Origin: Ichthyophthirius multifiliis
Taxonomy: Eukaryota; Ciliophora; Oligohymenophorea; Hymenostomatida
Length of the DNA: 56,619 nucleotides
Reading direction: 5' to 3'
Assembly: GCF_000220395.1 (NCBI RefSeq)
Contig: NW_004085950.1
Coordinates: forward strand, 1 to 56,619
Each line of letters starts with the position of its first letter. Position 1 is the first letter of the stretch. Shown here in pieces: positions 23,972 to 36,800 of this stretch. Below the pieces are notes generated by a model, which ran no database searches, was not told the origin of the DNA, and worked only from the letters and a program-made list of their open reading frames with translations. Made by a program: the position numbers and the translations under genes.

Positions 23972-26515
23972 TTATATATATATATTAATAAAAAAATAGA
24001 ACAATTATGTAATAAGCTTAGCTATCATTGCAGTAAGCGAAATATGTACAACAGACATGTGCAGAGAACTAATAGGAAATATATTAAAAATAATGTAAAA
24101 TGGAAACTCTTTTGTCCGTAAAAAAGTACCTTTGGCAGCTGCTAAAGTAATTAAAAAGCTACCTGACCATATTCCTGATATAGTTGAAAAAATAAATAAT
24201 TTAATGGAAGATCGTCATCATGGTAATATTTTTTTAAAAAATATTAATATGAATATTATTTTTTTAAATAAAATATAATATATAAATATTTAAATAAATA
24301 AAATTAAAAGGTGTATTATTAGCAACATTGGGTTTAATTGAAGAAATAATTAACCATGATATTTAATATAAGGATAAATTTAAGAAATACGTGCCCATAT
24401 TTGTAAAAGTATTAAAAGGTCTATTGACAAATCATGATTCAGATTTTGATATATCTGGTGTAATTGATCCTTTTTTATAAATGAAAATATTGAAGTTTTT
24501 CCGTATAATGGGAAAAGGGGATACTTAAGTATCAGAAGAAATATCAGACATTCTAGCAAATGTAGCAGGAAGTATTACTAATAACAAAAATACAGGAAAT
24601 GCAGTTTTATATGAATGTGTATAGACTATAATGGAAACTGAGAGTAGTAGTCATTTAAAGACTTTAGGAATTAACATTCTTGGAAAATTTTTATCATAAA
24701 AAGATTATAATAGTAAATATTGTGCTTTATATTTGCTAAAATAAGTAGTCAATTTTGACATTAATGCTGTTTAAAAACATAAATAAACAATCTTGGATTG
24801 CATGAAAGAAAGTGATATTTCAGTTAAATAATTGGCTTTGGATTTGATTTATGTTATTACTAATGAAGTTAATGTTACTAGTATTATTAAAGAACTTTTT
24901 AATTATTTATTAGCTGCTACAGATGAAAATTTCCTAAGAGAAATGACTTATAAAGTAAAATAATATTTATTTTTATTAATATAATATTTTTTTTGTAGAT
25001 TTGCGCTATTGTAGATAAGCATTCACCTAATAGAAGATGGCATATTGATACTATAATTAAAATATTAACATTAGCAGGAAACTACATAAAAGAAGAATCG
25101 ACAAACAATATGATTCATTTAATTTCTATTTCTCCTGAATTATAAAGTTACGCAGTACACAAATTATACTTTTCCCTTGGTGAGAATATAAATTAAAATG
25201 GACTTGCAAAAGCTGCTGTTTATTGTTTAGGAGAATTCGGACATTTATTAATTAGAGGAACTCCTGTGGCAAATGAAGATAAGAAAATTATTTTAACAGA
25301 AGATGAAGTTTTAGATTTATTTTAGAAATTGTTTGAAAGAATGAAACTTCCTGATTATATAAAAGAATATGGTCTTAATGCTTTAATTAAACTTTATACT
25401 AAATTTCCTTCTTCTTAAGGTAGAATTGTTGATTTAATTGAATCTTTTTCAACATCTACATCTTTAGAAGTGTAAAAAAGGTCATGTGAATATCTTAAAC
25501 TTATAGAATGCATATGGGATGAAAACAGAAAGCTTATTTTAGAACCTATTCCTGGATTCTAATAGGCTATTGATTAATATTAAAAGTAATAATTTTTTTT
25601 TTTTTGAAAATATGTTTTTATAAATAAATTAAGAAAGCCTATTGGAGATATTGATTAAGAAGAATTCCCTGCCTCGGTTGTTTAAGGAAATACTCAATTA
25701 ATTACTATTGATAAATAAGGAGGCTAATCGTAATTAAACGCAGCTAATAATAATAATCCTTTAGATTTGATGGATTTAATGGATAGTACTACATAACCTT
25801 AATAATAATAATAATAATAGTAAAAGTAATAGTAATAGTAATAATAATAATAATAAAATTCTATTAATCCTCTTGATTTACTTGATTTATACGGCGGAGA
25901 TACAACTAATAATGGAAATGCTTTATAATAAAGTTAAGGATTTGGATAAAATAACTTTTTCTAACAACCTGCAGTTCCTGCTCAAGTAACCTAACAGCCA
26001 ACTGTTAATAATTAAGCAGTTCATTAGTTTACTGCTTATTCTGATAATAATTTAGAATTATTATTTAAGTGTACTAAGGTAAATTATATATTACTAGAAT
26101 TTATATATTATAATTATTTTAGAATGGGAACGTTATAACTATTTAAAGCTTCTTCAATAATAAAACTGGAGAAAATCTTACTGATATTGTATTTTTAGTT
26201 GCTGTTCTTAAACATTTAAATCTTAATATGTAAGCTATTAATAATACTATTGTTCCTCCTTATTCTTAAGGATAAACTACTTAGGTTTAATATTTTTTTA
26301 TTATAATTATGTTATAATAAATTATACAAGAGTATGACAATTGAAAATACGGTTTAAGGATAAAAAGGAATTGCACTTAAAATTAAAATTGGATATAATA
26401 TTAAAGGAATTAATGTAATAATTAAATAGATAAAATAAAATATATTAATTATTTATTTATAAATAAAAAGAATACTAATTAGACACAAGTTTCAAACTTT
26501 CCAGCTGGATGGTGA
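23305..26515 (+). CDS. AP-1 complex gamma subunit (gamma-adaptin)
   Basis: Large subunit of the clathrin adaptor AP-1, acting at trans-Golgi and endosomal membranes. Nine exons, introns at 23431-23482, 23708-23999, 24223-24310, 24955-24998, 25586-25633, 26079-26122, 26285-26330 and 26415-26470. The trunk matches gamma-adaptin closely: LRDFIKSIRECKTAAEERSV, RPRNVAKLLFINMLG, FGQMECLKLISASSFTEKRI, IAVSEICTTDMCRELIG, RRWHIDTIIKILTLAGNYI, YGLNALIKLYTKF. The hinge holds two PLDL clathrin-box-like motifs (NPLDLMDLMD and NPLDLLDLYGG) around a poly-Gln run coded mostly by TAA/TAG (about 25796-25855). The C-terminal ear ends VSNFPAGW, equivalent to the usual VNNFPPQSW end. Stop TGA 26513-26515. All motifs intact. 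Gamma rather than alpha or epsilon is supported by the ear ending and trunk. Confidence 0.93.
23708..23999 (+). other. Unusually long TA-rich intron of gamma-adaptin
   Basis: A 292-bp GT-AG intron between the exons ending LNSS and starting NNYVISLAII. It contains a long alternating TA tract at about 23937-23990. Its neighbours in the same gene are 44-88 bp. Confidence 0.8.
25796..25855 (+). repeat. In-frame TAA/TAG run coding poly-Gln
   Basis: Triplet array of TAA with scattered TAG and one AAG inside the hinge of gamma-adaptin. In this genetic code it encodes about 20 glutamines. Confidence 0.8.
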
Positions 26516-27191
26516 TATATGTTATATTTTTTTTATATTTATAATGAAAAGAAAAAATAAAATAAAAAAAAACTACATTATAAAAAATATAATGTTATAA
26601 TTTTTTTTTTTTAATATTTGTTAAAATTATATATAGTTTATGTATTAAATAAAAAAAATATTAATATAATAAAAAGATAAATATAAATAAATAAATAAAT
26701 AAATAAATAAATATATATATATATATATTTTATATTTTATTATATATATATATTATTATTAATTTTATTATATATTAAATTATTATTAATTTTTATTTAT
26801 ATATTAAATTTTAATCTTATATTTTTTAATTATTTTAAATATTTTTAAAATTTTATTTTATTACATATATTTTTTAACATTTGTTATTTTTAATAGAATT
26901 TTTTTTTTTTATTTATAATTAAAATACAAAAGATAACATATCTAATTATAATTACTATATTATTTTATATTCAATATTTATATTTAATTAAATAATTTAA
27001 ACATTTTTTAAGATTTTTTTTTTTATTTTTTTTTTTTTATTATTTATTTTTAGATATTTTTCTTTTTTATATTTTTAGATATTTTTTTTATATATAAAAT
27101 CAGAATTAAATTAAAAAGCATAATTTATATGTTATTATAAAATATCTATTAAAAAATTATATTATATTTCATAAAATATTTATTAAAAATT
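26516..27191. other. Intergenic A/T-rich spacer with TAAA and TA repeats
   Basis: Region between convergent genes. A run of AAAT units (26683-26712) passes into a TA tract (about 26711-26728 and 26740-26752). Otherwise homopolymers; nothing coding recognised. Confidence 0.55.
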
Positions 27192-30100
27192 TCATATAAT
27201 GCCTTATTTGCTTTATTTATATTTTTTTGTATGCATATTTTATAAAGGCTTTATTTTTTTTAAAAAAATAATTTTAAAATTATTATAGGGAAAGTATTTT
27301 TAGAAATTCTTCATTATATCAAATTCTTTCAAAATAAAAAATTCATTATTTTAATTTATATTATCATAATCTCCATCTTAATTTTAATTAATATTTTCTT
27401 CTGTCAAAAAGTCAATATTATTAGTAATAACACCTCTCAAATTATTACTTAATTAATAAATTATTTCCATTTATTGATTAATCTCTTTTTAAGAAAATTT
27501 TTTGTTTGTTTAATTTCTAACTTTTTATAACTCTTATGTGGTGTTATTGTCTTAAAAAGTTAATTTTTTAAGACTTTTTTCGCAATTAAAATTATTTTAA
27601 AAATTTAGAAATTCTGGAAAAGCTACTTAGTTAGAGAGTTTAATTTATTTTAACGAAGACAAAATATCTTATTAATCATTATTTTTCTAAGTATTTTATT
27701 TTTTTGTTTGTATGCTTTAAGGAGAAATACAATTTTAAGATTTAACATATTTTTAAGATTAAGGATTATATTTTTTTGGTAGCAATTTTATAGTTCCATG
27801 TTTTTGTTATCTATTAATAAATTTCTATACGCGTTGTTTTAGAGAATCTGATGGATGTGATTATATATATTCCTCACATAATTATACTAAATCAGTTTTT
27901 TATTTTGAAGTAATTCTTTTTGACAATTGATTTTTTTAAGATTATGCTTACATCTAATTTTCTAAAGTTAAATTACTTATTTGCAATTTTATTGATGTTT
28001 CTATAGAAGCAGATTTATTTCTTACTATTTTTTATTTTTTATATTTTAAAAATTATAACTATTTTAAAGTAGATTTTTTACTTTATTCTTATTATTATTG
28101 CTAATTAGTCAATTATTAATTAATAACTTCTTAATGGTCTTATGAAAATTCTTATTATATTGCAGTAAATGTTTGAATGCCGAGTATATTTGAGGTATTT
28201 TATTAATTATTTGAAGTAGCTTTTATATAAATATATATACATATATATATTTTTAAAAAATAAATAAGTGATTTTTTGTTTTGTTTAAATATTATTAAAG
28301 GATAAATAATATTACCATTATCTATTTACATTTATTAGTTAATGACTGGTAACTAATTTTAATTATCTAAATTATTATTATTATTTTTGGAATTTCGAAT
28401 ATCTGAATTATTATTATCTTTTTAAAAATTATGAATATCTGAATTATTATTATTATTTTTTTAGATTTACTTTTTTAATTTACATATTGTTTATTTTTAT
28501 TTGTTTAATTGGAACTTGAAGTTTGCTTTTATGTCTCTTCTTCTGATTTTTTATATCCACCAAATAATTATTTTAATGCAGGATTTTAATTTTGGATTAT
28601 TTTTTCTAAATCTTCTTTATTTATTGATTCTCTTTACATTTATTATTTCTTAATTCTTTAAGAGGTATTAGTTTCTGATAAAATTTCATCATAATAACTT
28701 TACTCATCCCTACTACTTTCATTTGAAGAAGTTGTATTAAAATATTTTTCTAAATGTTCAAAATACATATGTATTTTAATAATTCCAATCCAACAACTTT
28801 TCTATAATAAATAAGTATTTTATTTTTCTTTCCTATTTTTTTAATAATCTGCTCTCTACTCTTATATTTTATTATTTTCAAAGATTTATTTTCTTATAAT
28901 AAAATTTTTATCGTTTTTATAAAAAACATAAGGACAATCTATTAAACTATGAGAATATTCTTAACAATTTAAGCACTAAGTATCTACTCTTCCATAATTA
29001 TTATATATATTCTAACTATCTTTTATCATTATATACGTTTCGTAATCTAGTGGATATTTTTTTAATAGATCTATAAAATCTTAATAATCTATATATGCTA
29101 AAGTTGACATAATCATTGCTTTTGCGGCTAATTCTCTTCCTTTTTGAGTAAAGAATTCTTTTTCTCCTAAAATTTTGCCTTTCTTTTTTTTTAATAACAA
29201 AAAATTAATTTTTAAATTACATTTAAGTATTTTAAAGGTTTCCGTAACTAATTAAACATATTTATAGAAATTTCAATATTTCCTTAAAGGATATAATAAA
29301 GTTTTTCCGATTGATCATTTTCTAAGAAAACATATTCTTCTTGATTAATTTAAACTTCTTTGAATAAATTAGCTAATTCTTTCAAAAAATTTTTTGAATA
29401 ATTCAGATTAAAAAAATTACAAGAAGTTAATATTTTCCCATAAACATCTTCTTTTAATGAAGTTTTCAAAGTAGTAGTAAGATTATCAACAAGTTATTAT
29501 GCAATATTATATTCTTCTTTATTTTCTTTATGTAGATATTCAATATATTTTCTAATTTATCTTTACAAATGGTTATTAACACACCTTTTTTTCATGAATT
29601 TATTTATTAAAACTAACTTTTTTCTCAAAGAAGCTGAATTTTAATAAATATTTGACATTATAGTCCCTATTTAATTCAATGTAAATGCAAATATTACACA
29701 ACTAACTAAAGCCATCATAGTAGCGAATATTTTTTCATCTTTTTTTAGTTTTATTTAAATAATGTATTTTATATAAAATACTTGTATTTTTAGGAATAAT
29801 ATCTCCATATCCCAATGTAGTCATTGTTACTATACTCCAATATATGGAAGTTACATAGATTTCTTACCAAGGATCATTTTAGGCATGAATATCAGTCAAA
29901 TAGGATATGTTTCCTTTTTGCATTTCAAGAATCCCTATTTTGTAAAAAGCACAACCAGATAAATGTGCTACAAAGAAAACAAGAAAAATTAGTTGAAGAG
30001 AATCTGAGAGAGTACTTAATTAATCTCTTAATTAAAATTTATTTTCAATAAAACTGTAAATTTCATAAAATTTACAGATTTTTAATAAATATATTATGCT

Positions 30101-31362
30101 TAAATAATTTAAATTATATGAAAATATACTAACTAAATAAAATACTAATATTATTATATCAAATCTTTTTTTATTGTATTATTTTTTATTTATTTAAATA
30201 TATATTACATCATAGTTGTTTTTAAATATTTTTTAAATATTTAATATCTTATATTTACAATTTCGCCTTTTGAAAAATAAGATGTGTTAAGTTTTATATA
30301 TATTTGTAATAAAATGTTTGACATTGTAAAAGAATCAAAAATTTATAAATAATTAGATTTTAATATATCCCCAAAGGAAAATCTTAAAGGCAAAATAACG
30401 ATATTAAATAAAATAACAATAAATTCGACTAAACTAAAAATAAGTTTAATATTTGATTCCTTTATTTATAAAATATAAATATTATTAAATTATATAATAT
30501 ATATATAAAATATAATATATATATATATTTATATTATTATATATATATATATATGTCAATATTTTTATATATTTTTTTTTTTTATATTTATATTTATATA
30601 TATTAACTGAATCTAATATTCCATGTTTTGTAGTGTTATCTTATTATATATATTGTAAAAAATATATAATAAATATAAAAAAAAATACTTTGAATGAATT
30701 CTTTTAACCTTTTAAACATAGTGCTTTTTTCCTATTTTAAAATAAAAAATTTTAAATAAATAATAGAATAATAATTATAATACAGATGAATTTTAAAATT
30801 CTTTTTATTATTAAATATAATCTTAAAAATTAAATGTTAAATCATTAAAGCATTTTAGTCTTTGTGATTTCATATTTCTAAACATAAATATTCTTGATTT
30901 AGCAATTATTTTTCGAATAAATTTAGAAATTAAAAAGCCTACATTAAACTAATTAAGTATTTTTTATTAATTTGGTTTTAAAATATTTTTATTTAAAATA
31001 GATTGTTGAGGTTATTATAAAGATACTTTGTATTACAATTACTAAGATTAAATAGGTTAAAGTAATTTATTATTTATATCCATTGATGATTTTTTTTTTT
31101 ATATATGTAATTTGCTATCTTTGTCACAATTTTAAATGAAATTTGCATCTTTTTTAAATTACTTTTTTATTTCGTTTTGCCTTCTAACTGATATTTCGTC
31201 AAATGATAATTAATCTATTTAAAAATCTATATATTTATCATTAATGTTTATTATATTAGCTTTTTTAAATAGTTATTATCTCATACGAGCTCCTTAATGA
31301 TTATAATCATAACTTAACTATAAATCACTTTGCTAATGTTAATAAGTTTAATCTTATTCCAT
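27192..31362 (-). CDS. Voltage-gated K+ channel with cyclic-nucleotide-binding domain
   Basis: EAG/CNG-type channel of the expanded ciliate family. The ATG at 31362 starts a Q-rich N-terminus, followed by SKFIRKIIAKS and MKSQRLKCFNDLTFNFQDY. Spans S1 (LIFSLVEFIVILFNIVILPL) and S2 come next, then S3 (FDIIILVFYLVSIF), a weakly charged S4/linker (YLLKICKFYEIYSFIE), S5 (LIFLVFFVAHLSGCAFYKIG), pore WSIVTMTTLGYGDI and S6 (MMALVSCVIFAFTLNQIG). The CNBD includes FLENDQSEKLYYILQGNIEI. Behind it lies a Cys/His cluster (QCLNCQEYSHSLIDCPYVF). The C-terminus has EFDIMKNFQKYFPYNN before TGA 27192-27194. Introns include 29739-29781 just after the filter and one near 29180-29223. The filter GYGD is canonical, so K+ selectivity is expected. 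Ligand binding by the CNBD is not assured. Confidence 0.87.
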
Positions 31363-31791
31363 ATTAATAGAAATCTATTATATCATTGAATAATAAAATA
31401 AAAAATAAATATTTTTTTATTTCAAATATAATTTTATTAAAATTAACAAATTATTTAATAAGATATTAAAATATAATATATATTAACATAAATTAAATAT
31501 ATAATTTATTTTGAAAATTCAAAGAAAAAAAAGAATATTAAAATCAAAAAATTGTTGATATCAATTATAATAATAAATATTTATTTCATATAAAATATAT
31601 TGAAAATTAAAATGATATATTTTAATATAAAAATAAAAAAAGTATAGATTATTTAAATATATATATAAAAAGAGAGATTAAATTAATATATAATAAATAT
31701 AATTAATTTATAAGAATATAAAATATAATAATAAAGGCACATATAATATTTTTAATTTTTATTTGATAAATATTATTTTTTTTATTTATTT
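31363..31791. other. Intergenic A/T-rich spacer
   Basis: About 430 bp between two tandem minus-strand genes; A/T homopolymers only. Confidence 0.5.
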
Positions 31792-33592
31792 TCAATATTA
31801 AAATGAATTAATTAAAGATATTTTATTTTAAAAAATTTTTTTAACTTTTTTTTATTAATAATTAGTTTTTTAAAATGATTTTTACGTATTATCTTCCATA
31901 TTAATTTGATATTAAGAGTTAATTTTATTCTTTTATAGATTTTACTTTTTTGAATTAACACTATAAAAGTTGTCGAATTTTATAAAATCAATATTAGAAT
32001 TATTTTAATTATTTTAACATTATATTTTTTTTTTTTTTTTATAATTATTTAAAGAGTTGTTTTGATAATTTGTAGCTGAATTATCTAATATTAAACATTA
32101 TTATATTGCCTTGTTTTTATACTTGCCCTTTTCATATAAGTTACAATACAAATTTTCACTTTCACCAGTTTTTATATATTTTTCACAACTTAAATCGTTA
32201 TTTTATTTAAAGTTTTCTTATTTTTACAAATTATTTATTAAAATGTAAGTATTTTATACTTATTACTAAAAATTATGATACTTTAAGTCATTAATTGATT
32301 TTATCGAATTAATTTATAAATTTTGTATATTATTTTTATTTAATTAATTTTACATTAATAATAAATTATTAGAATTTTTTTAAATTACTTTAATATTATC
32401 AGATAATTTAAGTTATTATTCTTTTTTCTTAGAAGTAGTAGTATTAGTTTTTTAAAGAAAACCGGTTTTTAATTTATTTCTATTTTAATAAATCATTGAA
32501 CTTTCATTTTTTGTGCTCATATTTTATTTTTTGTATTATAAATCTTCAATTTATTCTGTTAAAGCTCTTTTTTTAATTTAATTAATAAAATGAATTCTTT
32601 GAAATTTACCTGTTAATTCTTATTATTTTTTAGGTATTTACATATTCAGATTCGGGTAATTAATTTTTAGTTGATTATGTTTGTAATAAATCTTAATATT
32701 TTTTATTTTATTTTATGATATATTATTAATTAAGCGATTATTCAGAGTTTTTTTAATTTGTTTTTTTACTATTACTTAATTTAAGTTCTATTTAAATATT
32801 TTTTTATTATAAGTTTAGGTATTTTTCATTTTTTTTAGAATTTGTATTTAATTTAGCTTTATTTTCAATAAGAATATTAGACTATTGAATTTATTAATTT
32901 TATAAATTATTTTAATAAGAAAGTTAGTTTTTATTTAAAATATTTACTTTTTATTTATAATTAAGTGTTTTCATATTTTATTAGGAATAGTTTAATTATT
33001 TGTTTTATTTCGGAGCTGAATTATTTTTCTATTATTAATAACTATTTTAATATAAAGAAAGATTATTATAGTAATTCTAGTTGTTTTATTTTTGTTAAAT
33101 TAAATTTAAATTTTCATAAAATACTTTCTATTATAAACTTTATTTTTATATATTACTTTTTTAAATTGTTTTCGATTATTATTAAATGTTTTATATTATA
33201 AGTTTTTATTGTTTTTCTATATCATTATTATTTTATTTTAATTATTTTTCTGTTAAATATTCTCTTTATTATTTCCCAACTTTATTTTATTCATTAAGAT
33301 CATAAAATTAATTTTCATGAAATTAGAAACTATATTCCTCTTCTTAATCTGATTCATTGTTTAAATTTAATTGTTAAGTTTTCTTATTTTTTTATTTTAT
33401 AGTTATTGGAAAAACATATCCTTTGTTTATTTATGATTAACTATATTTAAATTCTATTTCTTTCAAAGTTTATTATTTTAAATATTCTAATAATTATTAC
33501 TCTAATGGGTCAGATTGGTATATTTATATTATTTCTAATAAGGTTTTGTTTGTATTAAGTTATTTATTTTAATTCACTTTTTGAATGTTCAT
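31792..33592 (-). CDS. Hypothetical Q/N-rich protein
   Basis: Not recognised. From the ATG at 33592 the protein starts MNIQKVNQNKQLNTNKTLLE, then LLEYLKQQTLKEIEFKYSQS and INKGYVFPITIKQK, followed by a long region dominated by Gln, Asn and Lys. The C-terminal part includes SDNIKVIQKNSNNLLL and DLSCEKYIKTGESENLYCNL and ends before TGA 31792-31794. About 600 residues. Two frame changes are needed, near 32640 and in the T17 run near 32025-32042, both explainable by homopolymer indels. No transmembrane segment or catalytic motif is visible. The start lies 232 bp from the start of the Sfi1-like gene on the other strand, so the two could share a promoter. Confidence 0.5.
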
Positions 33593-33824
33593 ATTTATTG
33601 TTGTTGTTTTTATTTTTTTTAATAAATTATTGTTTTTTATATTAACAAATAAAAATCTATTAGTTTGCTAATTTATTTTATATTAATAATCTATATTTAA
33701 AATTAATAAATAATTTTATTTATTATTTATTTTTTTATTTTTAAAAAAATTTAAATTAATTTATTTGATTTTTATTAATCATATTTTTTATATATTCTTT
33801 ATAATTTTAAATAAAAAATTAAAT
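33593..33824. promoter_or_regulatory. Short shared upstream region of a divergent gene pair
   Basis: The 232 bp between the divergent start codons of the Q/N-rich gene and the Sfi1-like gene are A/T-rich with no clear motif. It is the tightest divergent spacing in the window. Confidence 0.45.
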
Positions 33825-36800
33825 ATGAATTTTTAAAACAATATTTAATTTGCACTTCATGAAATAATCAATTTAGTATAAAATAAAGATTCAAATTTAA
33901 CAGTTTTCAAAATATTGACAGCATATGATAAATATATCAGTAAAAAACACATTATATATATATTAATTATTTACATTATAAAAAGAAATTAAAAAAATAA
34001 ATTATAATGATCCTTTTGCATTATAGTTATATGAAATAATTATTCATGCTTCTAGGTTATAAGATAATTTTACTGATTTATTAACAAATTCTAAAAAACT
34101 ACAAAACATCCAAAATTAACAAAAAAAGTGGAATATAAATAAATACTCAACAAAACAATGTTTTAATATAGAGTTTGATGATGATAGTTTAGAAAGTTAA
34201 GAAGAAGAGGTAAAAGATGAAAATTATATGACAGTAAAAGAAAGAAATAATGGTGTTTTATTTATAGAATCATATTCTCCTTTAATAAGTTAAGAAAATA
34301 ATTTACTTAAATATAATTAAAAAGAAAAATAAGCACAAAGTAAATAATATAATAATATAAATGATAATCCATTAAATTAAAATAATAATATAAATGATAA
34401 TCTAAATAATAATTTAAACATTAATTACACTTCCTGTAATAGTAATTCAAGTAATACTTTTTAATAACAAATGGATTATGCGCAAATTAATAATTTTAAT
34501 AATTAATAATACAATGAGAAAAAGTAATTATAAAGTCCAATATAATCTTCCGTAGGAAAAAATTAAGTTGGTATTTTTTCTAATTAAAAAAATGCTTTTG
34601 GGTCTGATAATTCTTTAAATAATAGATCTTTTGATAACATATATTCGACTCAAAATATGCAATTAAATAAATCTAATTCTAGTAACAATTTGAAAAATTT
34701 GAATCAATAAAGAGAAATTAATGAAAATATGTTAAAGTTTTAAGAGGATAAAGAAAACATTAATTATACTTAATAAAAAAACAATTAAAATAATAATAAA
34801 AATAATAATTATGATAATAATTAAATTTGTATATAAAATAATAAATAAAATTATAATTAAACTAACAATTAAAATAATTAGAAGAATAATCAAAATAATT
34901 AAAACCTTAACTAACTACTTGACAAAATAGTTTATTTAAAAGAAGAGTTAGCTTAAGGACTTTAAGTAATTATTAAAAAAAAATTAAAATATTTTTTTAT
35001 TAGAGAAAATGGCTTCTTTATTATCATTTCAAAAGTTGGAAAAAATATGTTAATATTTGGAAAAATGCTGTTTAACTAATTAATGAAGAAGATTAGTTTA
35101 AGAAAAGAAATCATTAGAGAATTCTAAAAAAGATATTTATTAATTGGGTATTTTTTTTATTTAGAATAATATAATTATTTACTTATTTTATTTGAAAAAA
35201 ATAGAAAAAATATAGTTTAAAAAAGACAGTATGGAAGAATAGCAAAAATTTATTTATTATAAATAAAAGAGTTAAAATATTATAAAAATGTTTTGTTTAA
35301 TTTATCGAAAATAAAAATTAAAAATACATTTAATATGCAGCTTAATTTAAATTAGAAAAATATTTAAAATAAAAATATTTTGAAATATTAAATTAATTTA
35401 CAAAAAGTGAAGTATTTTTAATTAATAAAATTAAAATAATTTTTTGTTAAAAAAAATAGAAAGTTATAAAAAATAAATGCAATATTATTTCTTATCAGAA
35501 TTAAGGAAAGAAAATAAAATAATTTTTCGAATTATTAAAACTGAATAAAAATAATTAAAATTAATTAAAAATTATTAAATAAGAAATCGAAAAAAAGGAA
35601 AGTTTATTAAAGAAAAAAATAATGTTTAAAAAACTTTTTATAATTTTGAGAGAAAACTTAGAATTAAAAAAAAAATAAGAAATTCTATACTAAGCTATCT
35701 AAATTTAAAGAAAATAAAATAGCTTTGTGAATTTTATTTAAATAATTTAATTAAAAATATATTTAAAATAAAAAAGCAAACTTGCAACAATACATTATTA
35801 AAAAGTTTTAGTATTAAAGCATTTTAATTATTTAAAAAATTTTAAACAGTATTAATTAAATTTTGAAGTGGAGTTTTATGTATATTTTTAATTAAAAATT
35901 TATATATAATTTTATATTAAAAAAAAAATAGAAATATTCTTTATTAAAATTAAATTCTTAAATTTTTAGTCTCTGGAAAAATGTATTAATTTAAAAAAAG
36001 TAAAAAATTTAGAAATACTAATAACCTTCTTCAATATTTTTTATTTATAAATTTATGCTTTTATTTTTAAATGAAAATGAATACAAATAGTTTATTTTAA
36101 ACATTACATCTGAATATTATAAAGGAAATATTCAAATAATATAGAAAAATAATGGTTCTAAAAGTACTTAGGCTATGAATTCGTTTAATTAAAGTAGATA
36201 AATAGAAATTTAGAATTTGAATACTGTTGGATCTTTTTCTCCTTCTTATATTCAAATAGAAAATTCTATTGTCTAAAAGTAAGGAATAATTCTTTAGTTT
36301 TTCTTCCCTTGTTATTTGAAGTTTAATAATGTTTAGAATAATAATAAAATAGTATTTAATTCTCATATCTTATTAAATCAATACATTATTTAAAAAGCTT
36401 TTAAAAATTGGAGACATTCTATAAAGTATTATTAATAAAATATATAACTTCTTTTAAAATAATAATAAAATATTTATTTTAATTAGTAAAGCAAAAATGT
36501 TTAAAAAAAAATAACTAATAAAGTTCTTAGCAAATATTTTACAGTTTTGAAAATGTTTGCAAATTAGTAATTATGCGATAAATATTGTATTTAAAAAATA
36601 AGAAACAAATAAAACAAAAGAACTTATTAAGTAATCTTTAATTTCATTTTTTTATAATAATATTTTTTTTTCAAAAAATAAATAAATAAAGAATATATTT
36701 TTTGGATTAAAAAAAATATATAAACAAAAAAAAAGAACTAATAATTTAATAATCTAAATAACAATAAAAAAAAGAAAAATTTATAATAAAAATATTTTGA

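Noticed and set aside
29824-30051. Plus-strand ORF in the CNBD channel
   Set aside because: Antisense to the S5-pore region; the minus-strand frame has the conserved TLGYGD filter.
32965-33201. Hydrophobic plus-strand ORF
   Set aside because: Antisense of a Q/N-rich minus-strand frame; Leu/Ile/Phe-rich composition is what antisense of A-rich coding DNA gives.
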